64,000 bases of DNA from Lithospermum erythrorhizon (Eukaryota; Streptophyta; Magnoliopsida; Boraginales; Boraginaceae). The notes below the pieces were generated by a model, which saw only the letters and a program-made list of their open reading frames with translations, made no database searches and was not told where the DNA came from. Every line of letters begins with the position of its first letter. Position 1 is the first letter of the stretch. Shown here piece after piece: positions 1 to 11,561 of this stretch. The position numbers and the translations under genes were made by a program. The DNA is taken from the NCBI GenBank assembly GCA_019722365.1, contig JADFUC010000748.1:39314-103313 (forward strand), written 5' to 3'.

Positions 1-76
1 GAGTAATTATCTGTTCAGGGTACTAAATCATTTTTCTAGTCATTCTACAATGATTGGTAAAGCTTACATTTATCTT

Positions 77-1868
77 TTATACATGAACTAATATGTTGCT
101 TCTATTACTCCAGTACTTCCTAAGTAGGAGTATAGGACAGAATTGCACCTTTATCAAATTCCGGAGCGTTATATTGAGATAACACGCATTCCGTGATGGA
201 GCAAAGACAGCAACCTGTACATCAACTTATTCTCATAAACGACTGATCAAGTTATAAATCACAATTGATCATGAAGGAATACTTCTATACCATGTAATTT
301 CATATTTATACAAATACTTTGAGAGGGGAAGAATGGGAAATGACCTTCTGAAGTATGACAACAGAACCAATTAACAAGTCCTTTCCAAACTCACTTTCAC
401 TCAGGACTCTGTGGTGAATACTTGCATCAACCATACCAGTTGGATCCTAAAACCATAAGTGAAGAGAATTAGTACATGATGTAACTAGTTAACAATAAGA
501 CCGACTTGATGATCTTTAAGGTGACCATAAGACCGTAAGACCTTTAAGGTTCTGCCTGACCTTTAAGGTGACCATAAGACCGCCAAATCCATTTGGTGTG
601 CACGACTTGATCACAGCCACAACCTAATCATGTGCACAAATAAGCAGGAAACATCATTTTCCCTTATCAATGATAGTGGACTACATAAAATATTGGACAC
701 ACGTATACTTGTATCAGTTAGACTCATCAATTACTGGTGTCTTTCAAAGGAATCATGCACCAACAAACTATACTACCATAACAAAATTGAGGCCTCCCTC
801 TGTCACAAAAAGCAGTTTCCATCATAGTCGTCTCTAATGAATTTTATTTCTTCCACCATTATCATAATATGTGTTTAAGTAATGCAACAGTAGCATGCAT
901 GATTGAAAATGCCAACTCATGTCAATCATGTGTACATAGTATCATTTATCAATCATCCGATTCCATCATATCCATGCTCAATTCAATAATTTCTTCAACT
1001 AACCAATGCTGCATTACCAAATTCCTAATGCAAGTTTTCATATAGGAAACGAAAACACAAACTAGGGGAGGAAAAGCTTAATTATTCATACGCGATCAAC
1101 TTTGCCAACATTCAAGCAGTTCTTGATTGAGCTCAATGGTGTACTGGGAATTACTCCATCCACCTCACCTATACACAATAGCAATATCAACATAGTCCCA
1201 CCAAAAATCAACTTCTATTACACAAAACTGATCCGGTTTACTACTACCCCGTCCCAAAAAGATTGTCTAATTTGATTTTGAACGTATTAACAAACTTTGC
1301 TATTTTAATTAACAAATGTAACTTAAATCCAAAACAAAACTAAAACGATAATGCTAAATTAGGTTGAAATAACTATATATTAATTTATTTTCATCAATTA
1401 TCATACAATACATAAAAAAAACATTTGAACTCAAAATTTGAAAAGGCATTCATTAAAATTAAAAAATACACAAGATTTTAGGTAATTAAAAATTCAAAGA
1501 TTAAAATTCAAAAATAGACAATCTTTTCGAGACTAAACAAGTTATATACACAGATTCCTACCAAGAAATTGAATTGCAGACATCCACGCATTTGCTTGAA
1601 AATCAAAATCAAATTCAGATGAATTCTCTTGAACCGCTTTTCGAATATACTCCTGTGTAGGAATCACGTAATCATTATCTGGGTCAATATTCTGACGATC
1701 ATGACTTTTCTGCAGCATTGCACTTTGCAATTGTCCAGCTGGACCAGGTATTAATCGCTCGTTTCGAGAGGTGGTGGTGGTGGTTTGGTGGTGGAGGCGT
1801 TTACAGGGGCGGAGGAAGGAAGGGAGGTCGGAATCATCCACGTCTAGTGAGATTTCCCATGGCTCCAT
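77..1868 (-). CDS. HROB-like OB-fold protein gene, five visible exons, 3' end probably outside window
   Basis: Exons on the minus strand: 1868-1562, 1168-1092, 623-561, 446-345 and 214-149 or further. Each boundary is GT-AG and phases agree (307 nt, then 77 nt beginning in phase, then 63, 102 and 66 nt). The start MEPWE is followed by an acidic patch and DLPSFLRPCKR, a poly-Thr run and IPGPAGQLQSAM. Later exons give TPLSSIKNCLNVGKVDR, VVAVIKSCTPNG, LMVTLK, DPTG, GSVVILQKV and PSRNACYLNITLRN. This order fits the OB-fold domain of plant homologues of HROB (C17orf53/MCM8IP); the animal protein works with MCM8-MCM9 in homologous recombination repair. The family name rests on remembered motifs. 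The last exon may read on to a stop at 79-77 or splice at AAG|GTGCAA (148/147) to an exon beyond the left edge. No frameshift or in-frame stop is seen, so the gene looks alive. Confidence 0.78.
514..582. repeat. 22-bp direct repeat duplicating the 3' end of HROB-like exon 3
   Basis: The 22 bases at 561-582, which encode the end of exon 3 (GLMVTLK on the minus strand), recur exactly at 514-535 inside the following intron, 47 bp apart. Only the exon copy is followed by a GT donor (GTCAGG); the intronic copy runs into ATCATC and so is unlikely to be used as a splice site. Confidence 0.8.
1248..1535. mobile_element. Stowaway-like MITE in intron 1 of the HROB-like gene
   Basis: About 290 bp bounded by inverted repeats: GTCCCAAAAAGATTGTCTAA at the left (1251-1270) and the reverse complement of AGACAATCTTTTCGAGAC at the right (1515-1532). 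The interior is AT-rich with no coding content. The terminal sequence resembles the CTCCGTCCC-type ends of plant Stowaway/Tc1-mariner MITEs. It sits wholly within the first intron. Confidence 0.65.
1769..1795. repeat. GGT trinucleotide microsatellite coding poly-Thr
   Basis: A run of GGT units on the plus strand reads as ACC codons on the minus strand and encodes the poly-threonine tract of the HROB-like protein (about residues 30-36). Length variation here would change the protein without shifting frame. Confidence 0.7.
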
Positions 1869-2750
1869 TTGCTCAACTGTTATGGTGGGGGTTTATGATT
1901 TTGTTTTGGAGGGAAGGACTTTCAAATATGGAGCCAAAATTTCGAATTTCGAGTCGGATTGTTCGTGTCGAATTTTAATTACTGAAGTTCGAATAATTGA
2001 CTAGGGAACCTACCTAATTTACATTTATCTTGCTAAATTCATCGTGATTGTCATGCTATGATTGGATTGCGATCGTAGATACTTAAATGTTTAACTCGGT
2101 TGAATGTTTTGGAGATAAATACTTAGCAAATCAAAAAATACATTACATCTCTTCAGTGACAATGGTGATTAATGGTTCGTTCGATCATACATGTTTAACA
2201 ACGTTCATCTTTCGATCACACATATTTCAAAAAGTGTTATATTTGGTCATTTCGTCAAAATGTAAGTTAAAGTATGACTTTTTTGAGAAATTGACAGAGG
2301 TAGAAGAGATCAAAACTCATTTTTGAGATAGTTTTTCAATTTTAGTAAAATTTTGGGGCAAATAATTTTTGTTGGTGAAAGGGGGTTAATTATGATTTAT
2401 CTTCTTATAATATTTGTATATTATTTAAAATAGGCCCAAATATAAATATTTGCTTGAATTTTTGTTAAAATTGAAAATTTACTTCAAAAATGATTTTAGA
2501 CAATTTTACCCATGTCAATTAGCCCCAAAAAGTCAGACTTAACTATCATTTTGACGGAATGACAAAGTAAAAGACTTTTTGAAACATGTGTGATCTAATT
2601 GATCATTTTGAGAAGCGTTTTTGGTAATTGCGTCGAGCGGGCCATTAGCAAATATTTGTGGGGAAAGGTTAAAATGTTTCGACCTTCAATGATTTGGCCT
2701 ACGGTGTGATCTAATCCTTTTGAACTTGTACCATGTGATGGTTTATGAGG
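1869..2750. other. Intergenic, upstream of the HROB-like gene
   Basis: AT-rich sequence that should include the promoter and 5' UTR of the minus-strand HROB-like gene. I see no clear TATA box, MITE terminus or coding exon. The short open frames on the plus strand from 1718 to 2004 are shadows of exon 1 and its microsatellite. Confidence 0.5.
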
Positions 2751-4350
2751 TCAGTGTAGAGAGTGGAAATTTAATTAATTTTAATTAATAAAATTTAATT
2801 TTTATTAATTTATTAATTTAATTAATCCTGACAATCTGCGATGACAAATGTTGATTAGGGTTCGCAGAGGTTCGAGCTAAATTCAATCCGTATGAAAAAT
2901 GATAGGGTTCCGAGTTAATTGATATTAATTTTAGGTTAAAATTAAATTTAAACATTAATTAAACCTAATTTAAACTTAGAATAGAGTTCCCTAAAATTAC
3001 GAGGTTTCAATAATAAATTAGAGGAATAACCAAAATAAAAATTAAACTACGGACAAGCAGGAAGGCTCAAAATAAGCGGTCAATATAACAAATAGGGTAA
3101 ACATCTTGTACAAATCAATTTGGCAGCTCAAATGCAAAGGCGGCGAAATTTGGTTTATTATAATATTATTTTAATATATCGGCCGATTACAGATAAATGC
3201 GCCGAAAATCAGCCCGGTCGAAATTAGCAGTCACTTAAAAACAAATAGATCAAGCGAGAATCGGGCCGAAAGCCTATAAATACCCCGTATTTTCGAAAAT
3301 AATCATGAGCAAAGTCTTTGGAGAAAAGTTAAGACAAAAGTGGAAGAGCACATAAAAGCTTTGGAGAAAAGGATACTGGCGTTCGGGTTGAAGATTCAAA
3401 TGAAAGAAGTGCTGGACACTTGTACTGAGTAGGCGTCCAACCCCGTCAAAGAAGGTGGACAATACGGAATCTCCGACAAATAAAGAGTCTCCCCCACTCC
3501 CCCAGACAAGCTATAGGAAGGCTCTTATTTGTTGAGGCCACACAACACATCAAATCAGGGAGAGGATCGAGTTCTTGAAGTCCTGCCTCCTACATAAAAG
3601 CCTAAAACCATCAAGGAAGGCGGGAGAATCCGAATCTCGGCCGAAGTGGGCTATCTATCTAACTAGTTGCAAGAAAGAAGGCTGCTGAAACCCACACTCA
3701 CATCAAATCCAGGGAGAGGATCAAAACTGCGAAGCCTACACCTCACACACCAAATGATTTTTGGGCATTACCGGAAGAGGGTGACCATCCCCATGGGCGA
3801 TGAGAAGGCTCTGACCCGAGTCAAATCAAAAGGCAGGAACACGTTAATGAGCCGCTGCTACACATCGGCCATTAGATACAAGGAAGGCTGCTTGGGCACT
3901 ATTTCTTTGAGAAGGGCAATCACGAAGCTATAAGGTTCATCGAACCCATGACAAATCCATATCAAAGAAAGGGTTAAGCGTCAATGGGCCTGCATGTCAA
4001 GCAGAGGGTTAAACTTGTCCCAGGCGCCCGCTTTGTTAGTCAAAGAAGGTGTCATTCGCCCCGTGACCTACTATCCAATCAAGCGGAGGTCAGAGTCACT
4101 CAATCAAGTAAAATATCTCGAGGATCGAGTCGACACAACAATCAAGTCCACTTGATCACACGGGATCGGTACAACTCCAGGTTGGGCCAATATCTGAGTC
4201 GAGCCAGGGATTACCGTCAGGGCCACGTGTGACATATATCGAAATCGAGGCCGACTCGGAGTCGCGCCAGTCGTATCAGTCGAGAGCGTATTGTATACGT
4301 CAGTAAGGAGAGTCTTAGGCGATAGTCGAATCAGTTTGATAAATATTTTT
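2750..4350 (+). mobile_element. Degraded LTR-retroelement fragment with LTR-type promoter
   Basis: More GC-rich than its surroundings. A good TATA box (CCTATAAATACCCC, about 3273-3286) lies near the end of an AT-rich leader, as in the U3/R boundary of a plant gypsy LTR. Downstream is a diverged tandem duplication: ACATCAAATC(C)AGGGAGAGGATC occurs near 3548 and again near 3699, with similar GGAAGGC..GAATC..CCGA blocks around it. I recognise no gag or pol domain and cannot place the element's ends. Confidence 0.4.
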
Positions 4351-6860
4351 GTACTAAGGAGGATTTCAAAAAAAATTTATTATTGGGGTGCATATAAATA
4401 ATAAAATGTTTCTTCGCAATATAATTTGTCCATCAAATCTAATAATATACTTGGTGTGAAGTTTTGGAACGGAACGTTACAAAATCTTTGAATTCATCTG
4501 TCATGAAAAAAAATGTATTACGGAGTATTCAATAAAAATAAAAATAATTGAGTTCTAAACATAAGCCAGAAACGTTACGTCTTGTGCATGAACGAACGTG
4601 CGATCTTCACTTATGAATATATCTCATTGTCAAAGTCACAACCATCAACATACAAATAGCTACCTCTCATATCCAACATATTTCCAACAAAACATCATCG
4701 TATTCTCCGAATTCATGTTTTGTTCCTTTCCGTTACTAAATTTCATTATTCATCGGATTATTAAAATTTATTAAGCAAATTATGCTTCTTTATCCTTGAC
4801 CATTACATTGAAAAGTTGTGCCACCCTTCAATCTCTTTTATCTTCAAGAAGAAGGGATTTTCTGGATCCAATCATATGATGACAAAAGAATAAGTTTTAT
4901 ACAAAGGTAATGTCTTATTTTTTATTGTTATACTTTTTCAATGCTATATTTCATTCGTTTTTATTACTTGTCATTTCATAATTTGACATAAAAATTAAGA
5001 ATTATTGTGTTTTTGACTTACATGTCTTCGATTATGAAAGAACGAATTAAACATTTAAAATTTTATCTAGTTCTCATGCAAAAATCAAATTAAAGAATAA
5101 AAACAATAAAGAATAAACAATGTTATATTTTTAAGATATAATAATTGATAAAGATGACTCATACATATAGACTTGATGTCTAGGGTTTTAATAGAAAAAG
5201 AGACATGAAAGGATTAAACACATTGAAAATATTTATTGTAAAAGGACAAGTAAAAATATAAAGAAAAAAGAATCCAATTTGGTTGCTTAGAATTTTTGTA
5301 AGCACGGTGCTTACTCCCGGTATATACCATTATTGATAAATTATGATTTTTCAATATTACTAGCGAATACCATTATTGATAAATTATGATATTTCAATAT
5401 TACTAGGCATATAAGACGTAAAAAAATTTAAACATGAAAAATTTATTTAATATATGAAATTCAATGATTAGTATCTAAATAACCACCAACATCCACCCAA
5501 ATCTTGGCATAAGAAAAAGTGCTAGAAGAACAAGTAATAAAAATGGAAAGAGTATAAAGAATCATTTTACAGATTAATGAGATATTTCTTGTTATCAAAA
5601 CTATTATTTGTGGCGTTCTTGGCCATTAAATTAACAATTAAAGAACTAACCTGTATCAATTCTTGAGATTAATTATGTTCTACTCTTCCATCTCTAAAAG
5701 ATTATCATATTTTTATGTTGATTTTTTTTCAATTTTGAATTCAAATAATTTTTAATGGGTTATATATTTATTGTTAAAAATATATCAAAATGTAATATTT
5801 TTAATATATTTTACTATTAACTTGATAATTTTGATTTAAAACAAATTTTTGGATCACAATCAAGATTGTGATATTTGTTAATTTTTTACCATTAAAAGAC
5901 AAACTGAATAATTTGATAGCGATGGATGGAGCATTTAATGGTCATAAACTAACTTATACGGAGTAATTGCATTATTGATTACGATTAGGTAATGTATTAT
6001 TATTAGGTTCATTAATAATGATTGATAAGTAGGTGGTTAGCCTTTTTCTTTTTTATATGTAAATTAGAAATTGAAGGGTACGATTACATAATATTACAAA
6101 TTATAAATATAAAAATTTATAACTAAATACAGTTAGAGTAAATGCTAAGAAAATAGAATACGTAACTACAAATAAAGTAGAATATGTGTCTCCAATAAAA
6201 GTTGAACCCAAAACTACAAAGAAAGTAGAATAAATAACTATAAATAAAATAAAATATGTTTCTCCAATAAAAGTTGCTTGGATCATATGTTACTAGGAGT
6301 ATCAATTATTAGTATTCGTTTAGCAAAGCGCCGTCCACTGTTTGGGAAGGTCCGATTTAGGAAGATAGTCAAACCCGTACTAATTTCAGTAATTTGCATT
6401 AATAATACATTGCTCATCTCAAAAAAATTGATCAATTTGATCATTAATAATTAACATTAATACATTTAGTTTTTTTAGACAAATAATACATATTATTAAG
6501 CAGAGAATAATTATCTATAGTATTTCCAGCTATTACATGGTTCTGAATTGATTACAAGTAGAATTAAAAGTATCAATAACAATGTACTTCAAATTTAAAT
6601 AACACCTATAATCAAACAATTTTACAATTATGTTATTTAAATCAAATCCATATTATTTAAATCAAAATTATCACATTAATACTAAATACATTAACTATCA
6701 ACACTACACTAGTTGAACAATAAATTATGGTTGGAGAGATTTCCAGAAACATTCGGCAGAAATTGGTACGTATGTACTAAGGTCCAAAGTATAGCTTCAT
6801 TGGATGGTGATTAGTAAATATACGCATCCGTCGGAGAGTTACAATTTCTGATACTTAAGC
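4350..6860. other. AT-rich intergenic DNA with small tandem duplications
   Basis: No gene is recognisable. Two small tandem duplications stand out: a unit of about 43 bp beginning TACCATTATTGATAAATTAT, twice at about 5325-5405; and a unit of about 71 bp ending in TCTCCAATAAAAGTTG, twice at about 6151-6275. The second produces an apparent repetitive hydrophobic peptide on the minus strand that I do not consider a gene. Confidence 0.6.
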
Positions 6861-6868
6861 GATGATAA

Positions 6869-7121
6869 TATTATTCCTCCGAATTCGCGAAAAATTGTCA
6901 AGCTTTTTGACTTTTTGTTATTTCTTGAGTTTGACCATAGATATTTTTTGTTTGTATTGTATAATCTTGATGACAATATCGATAGAAAATTACATTTGAA
7001 CTTCTTTCCATTGATATATTTTTTATAAGATATTATATACTTGAAGCAAATATATTTAGGTCGAGGATTCGAGATGAGCAAAATTTAAAGTGGACAATCT
7101 TTTGTAGGATGGAGGTAGTAC
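6869..7121. mobile_element. Stowaway/mariner-type MITE
   Basis: About 250 bp of AT-rich sequence with inverted termini: left CCTCCGAATTCGCGAAAAATTGTC (6877-6900), right GACAATCTTTTGTAGGATGGAGG (7093-7115). The CCTCC...ATTGTC pattern resembles other plant mariner-type MITEs. It is non-coding. Confidence 0.55.
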
Positions 7122-7367
7122 AATTTATGAGAGTATTATAAATATTTTTTTGATATTTAGTAATAATATTATTTCAAATAAGTTAGAAACAATTACAAAC
7201 TATTACAAAGTAATAAAAATATATCATCACTTGAGGTGAACAGATATACTTGATTGGAGGCACACGATGGATCTTGATTAAATTTAAATATGTAACTTTT
7301 GAAAATATTTTAAAGACAAATCTAATTATACCAAATTCATAATTTATTAGAGTAAGGACTAAAAAGT

Positions 7368-7617
7368 TACTATCTTCGTTTTTTTAGTTGTCGTTTTAGC
7401 CAAAATAAATTGTTTGAAAATAGTTTTCGTTTTACCATAATAAATATAAACTTTAGCGTTTTGATGTATTTTTATTCTTTCTCTTTAAATTAACAACCAA
7501 CCAATGATATCGTTTCAATTTCATTCTACATTTTCATAACATCTTTTGACTAATTTTTCTTTTTCTTAATTTATGTACAAAAGATTAAAACCACAACTAA
7601 AAAAATGAAGGGAGTAT
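7368..7617. mobile_element. Stowaway-like MITE just upstream of the CAR gene
   Basis: About 250 bp with matching inverted ends: left TTCGTTTTTTTAGTTGTCGT (7376-7395) against the reverse complement of CCACAACTAAAAAAATGAAG (7591-7610), followed by GGGAGTA. The CTCCCTTCATTTTT terminus and flanking TA are typical of Stowaway MITEs. Its right end lies about 180 bp before the CAR start codon, so it may contribute promoter or 5' UTR sequence. Confidence 0.65.
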
Positions 7618-7798
7618 TGATTTCTAAAATTTTACACGAAAAAATAAAAACGTTAATTAAAATGAATTGGAGTTAGTAGCTACTTAGCATTTATACTTAG
7701 TTGTCTGAAATAATTAAAAAATAAATAGATTGGAAGACTTACCAAGAACATCATCAACTTGAGAAACACCCAAAGGAAATAAGTGAAAGAAGACATTA

Positions 7799-10700
7799 AT
7801 GGACAACCTTCTAGGCCTCCTCAGAATCCGAGTCAAGAAAGGTGTGAATCTTGCTGTTCGTGATGTTTCCTCAAGTGATCCTTATATTGTTGTCAAGATG
7901 GCTAAACAGGTATGTTATTGAGAATTCAGTACCACATTGCTAGATTTACAATTTTGTATGTATTAATAAGATCTAGCATGTGTTTATTCATCTATAACCA
8001 ATTATTTTTAGTAGCGATCTCACGGATTATTTACATGTACCACGTTCTTCACTTTGTTTTTCTGAATTTCTTTTTATCATGTTTGGTTGCTTCATGGAGC
8101 TGCATTTGTACGTAGTATATTATTGAGAAATCAGTACTACATTGGTGGATTTACAATTTTGATATATATTAATAAGTTCATGCGTTTTATTTATTTATAA
8201 TCAATTATTTCTAGTAAGGAGTAACTACCCTGCCCATGAATTATTTACATGTACCACGTTCTTCACTTTGTTTTTCTGATTTTTTTTAATCATGTTTGGT
8301 TGCTTGATGGAGGTACATTTGTATGGAGTATGTACAAATCTGATCTTTTTGGTTTTTTATGATTTGTTTGTTGGGATTAATAATCTGATATTTTTTGTTT
8401 TTTCGGTGTTCTTTGTTGGGATTATAACATTAACATACCCAATTCATTTGAAGACTCCCTTAGCGAATAGGGCTTTGAACTGTGATAACAAGAAGCATGT
8501 TTGCGAATATACAAAGAGTGTTGTGCAAACACTATTTACTAGTCCCTTTGATTTTTTTACTTGTAATTTTAGAGTTATCTTTTTAGCATTGTTAGAAATG
8601 AAGCCAAATTAAAAGAAAAAAAGGTAAACTGACCTGCGAGCCGTTCGTGAGCGTTTGTGAACTTCTTCGAGAGAAGTGATTTCCATTGGAAAAAAGGCCC
8701 ATTGCGTTTTGGGGCCGTTACGGGAGATTAAGCGAAACACTTCTGATCGGATTTGAGATGGTTTGGGGAACTTTCGGTCAGAAATATTGAAGCTGAGTTT
8801 GGTATAAATAGAGGTGATACATGAGTTTTATTTATCGCGAATCTTAGAATAGAGAAAATAATTATCGCAGAAAGAATATTAAAGTCTATAATATTCTTGA
8901 AGAACATAGTTTTGTTCTTGGTAGCACTTGTGGTTGATATTTTTCGGTATATAAGAAAATACAGCAGCGTAGATTACTCTTGAGTGGTAGGGGCACATGT
9001 GATCTTACGAAGTTGATGAGTGGATTCTCAATGACAGAAGTACGCTTTCATTAAAGTAAGAAGAATAAAAATAGTCCAAAAATTACATTGAAAATATAAG
9101 GATTCCTGATAAATTGGCTATATCATTGATTGATTAATAATTAATAAGAAAAAGTAATCAAAAAAAATATTAAGAATGTAAAAGTGTAATTTTCTATAAT
9201 AGAACGACAAGTAAAAAAAATACAAATTTTTAAATCTTCAGAATGGCAAATCATCGGTGCCGTAATAGTTAAGAAGGTAGGTGCAATGAAGCCGAATTTT
9301 GATATATTACAATATATCCAAAATAGGAAAATAAAAATCTTTGACTCCATAGACATTTGGTGTTCTATTTTGGGATTAAAAATTTGTTTTTTTTTTGTTT
9401 TTTGGGTTTTGTTTGTTGGGATTGCTTGTTTCAATGTGACTTGGTGTTTTTTTTTATTGAACAATTGAAAGCTGGGCTGGTAGGTGATATAAGGCGTACA
9501 ATTGAACTTTCTTTTGTGGTAAATTTCATGCATTTTTTGATGACGTAAATCGTAATGTTAGTGACTAATGATATAAATAGTTTGATAAAAACTCAAGGCT
9601 ATATGAGGACATATTGCGGGAAAAGTTGGTTGACTATTTGTTTGAAAAAAACCTTCCAAGATTAAATGAGGTGGAAGTACAATCGGTATAATGTTACTGT
9701 ATATGCATCTTGAGCAACCAACCTGCTGTATTGTTTTGTAGTCCTTAATTTCAGCATTTTTTCAACCAAGCTCGGTTTTTGTTCGATTTTCAGCCTTGTT
9801 TTGAGCTCTTATCCCTAATGATTTCAAGAGATGAAAATTTTGCCTCATCAAATCCTTTTTATAATATGTTAGCCTTTATAGCAGTGACTTGACTCGTAAT
9901 GGCTTTCCTTATTTGCCAGAGTTGTGCTTGTATCCATTATATTTTTTCCTGAAAGACATTAAAGAAGTTGTAATCGAGATTATATATTGCCTAGTGTAAA
10001 TCTTGAATCTTTAGAGCTTCTGTAATTATCCAATTTCTGGTAGTGCTTTACAGTGTTGCTATTGCTTAAATTCATGAACATTTTGATTTCATATCATTAC
10101 AGAAACTCAAGACACGCGTGGTAAAGAAGGATGTCAATCCTGAGTGGAATGAGGATTTAACTCTTTCCGTTTCAGATCCTAACCTTCCAGTTAAGCTGGT
10201 AAGTCTACTTGAAATTAATTTGAGATGTTACCAGTATTAGATATCTTTGCTTCAATGTTGTGAGAATAAGTTGTTTCTTCAATTACATACTGATGCTGAA
10301 AGATATTCCGAAACGTCAAAGAGCTAGAAGCCTAGAACAATATATGCTTTCCTTGCCATAAATCAAGGGAAAAGCTTATCAATATAATGGTTTACAAGTG
10401 ATTATTAGGAGATAATTATATATATTTACCGAACTCTTTACAATATCCAACTATGCATCTATCATAACTGTTGAGCTCAAGATGGGATCTGAATTCTCCG
10501 TGGATTGAAATATCATGTTTGAGTTGAGAACAGATTCTCCGTGGATTGAAATATCATGTTTGAGTTGAGAACAGAAAACTTCTGTAGAAGAAGTCTTGAG
10601 CAGGTTTATTTACATCATCATGGAAGCATTACATTTGTGAAATTGTTTATCTGACAAGGAAAAACTCCCAAGAGAAATGCACATGCAAGTTATCAATATA

Positions 10701-11561
10701 CAGTAATGTGTATTCATAAGGATCAAAAGGGAAGCAGGACGCCTTTGTGAATCGTGAGAAAAGAAAAAACTTCTTTTTGTTGGTGGTTGAGAAATACTTG
10801 ATACATTACTGAAGTAGAATTTATAGCTGCCTTGTTATGTGCACGTCTGGCTGAGTTTCTATGACGACTTAGGAATTTATAAGTACCTCTTGCAGAGAAG
10901 GAATGTGGCGTTTTTCGTTACAGAGCCTACTGAAAATTTTATTCAACAAATAGTTGACCGAACACCCTTTATAAATTTATGGAAGATTTCCATTGTTTCA
11001 TAGATCTGTTGCAAATCATCCATAGTCTTCTATCCAGAAGTCATCTTATCCTAGCAGTTTTAGTACTCAATTCCACTGCTGAATTTACATTCATGGTGGG
11101 AATTTTTCTCACAAGGTTAGAAATTGAATAGAAGAAACTGAAACATGGAATAAAAAATCCTCTTTGGAAAATTGTTATTGGTTTTTTTTTTCTTCCTTTT
11201 TTAAAGAATTAAGAGTCTTTCTTTGTTTTTTCCATGACAACTGACATAAGTAAACTTTGAATGATTCCAGACAGTCTACGACTATGACACTTTCAGCATG
11301 GATGATAAAATGGGAGATGCAGAGTTTGACATCAAACCATTTGTAGAATCGTTGAAGAAGAAATTGGATAGCCTTCCAAGTGGTACAACCATTAAAAAGA
11401 TCCAACCATCAAGGGCAAACTGCCTTTCTGAAGAATCCTCAGTGAAGTGGAAGGATGGGAAAGTCATTCAAGATATGACCCTGAGATTAAGAAATGTGGA
11501 ATGTGGTGAAGTCGAAATTCAACTTCAGTGGATAAACCTTCCTGGCTGCAAAGGATTGTAA
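7799..11561 (+). CDS. C2-domain ABA-related (CAR) family protein
   Basis: Three exons, 7799-7909, 10103-10198 and 11271-11561, with GT-AG introns of 2193 and 1072 bp, both between codons; product 165 residues, normal for CAR proteins. It is a single C2 domain. LLGLLRIRVKKGVNLAVRD and SSDPYIVVKM form the first strands; NPEWNEDL and the Ca-binding loop YDYDTFSMDDKMGDAE carry the expected acidic residues (Asp of SSDPY; YDYD; MDDK). The insert after the second Ca loop, IKKIQPSRANCLSEES, is the CAR-signature extra domain. The C-terminus is EVEIQLQWINLPGC. In Arabidopsis, CAR proteins bind phospholipid membranes in a calcium-dependent way and recruit PYR/PYL abscisic-acid receptors; some act as GTPase-activating proteins. 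No internal stop is present and the gene looks intact. Which CAR paralogue it is cannot be told. Confidence 0.93.
7913..8330. repeat. Tandem duplication in CAR intron 1
   Basis: Two consecutive copies of about 206 bp, 7913-8118 and 8119-8330. Both start TTATTGAGAA(T/A)TCAGTAC and both contain ATTTACATGTACCACGTTCT. They are diverged by point changes and small indels, so not recent. The copies give open frames but no coding similarity. Confidence 0.8.
8640..9060 (+). mobile_element. LTR-like repeat inside CAR intron 1
   Basis: A GC-richer block containing a TATA box (GGTATAAATAGAGG, about 8800-8813), then a leader with TATAATATTCTTGAAGAACAT and GCGTAGATTA. The last 280 bp match 46770-47030, where the same leader follows copia-type coding remnants. 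The simplest reading is the promoter/R-U5 part of a copia LTR, probably a solo LTR. Termini and target duplication are not defined; AATGAAGCC(A/G)AATT occurs on both sides (8597 and 9284) and may reflect the insertion. Confidence 0.45.
10493..10574. repeat. Perfect 41-bp tandem duplication in CAR intron 2
   Basis: The unit beginning ATTCTCCGTGGATTGAAATA occupies 10493-10533 and again 10534-10574 with no mismatch visible, indicating a recent duplication. It contains no splice signal likely to matter. Confidence 0.9.

Noticed and set aside
1718..2004. Two open frames on the plus strand with poly-Val/Trp/Gly
   Set aside because: They are the opposite strand of HROB-like exon 1 and its GGT microsatellite; the composition is an artefact of the repeat.
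6101..6305. Repetitive hydrophobic peptides on the minus strand, membrane-protein-like
   Set aside because: Caused by a 71-bp tandem duplication in AT-rich intergenic DNA; no splice sites, homology or promoter.
8292..8612. 106-residue open frame in the plus strand
   Set aside because: Lies within CAR intron 1 in the duplicated T-rich segment; Phe/Leu-rich by composition only.
9141..9533. 130-residue open frame on the minus strand
   Set aside because: AT-rich antisense sequence of CAR intron 1, Lys/Ile/Phe-biased with no domain.
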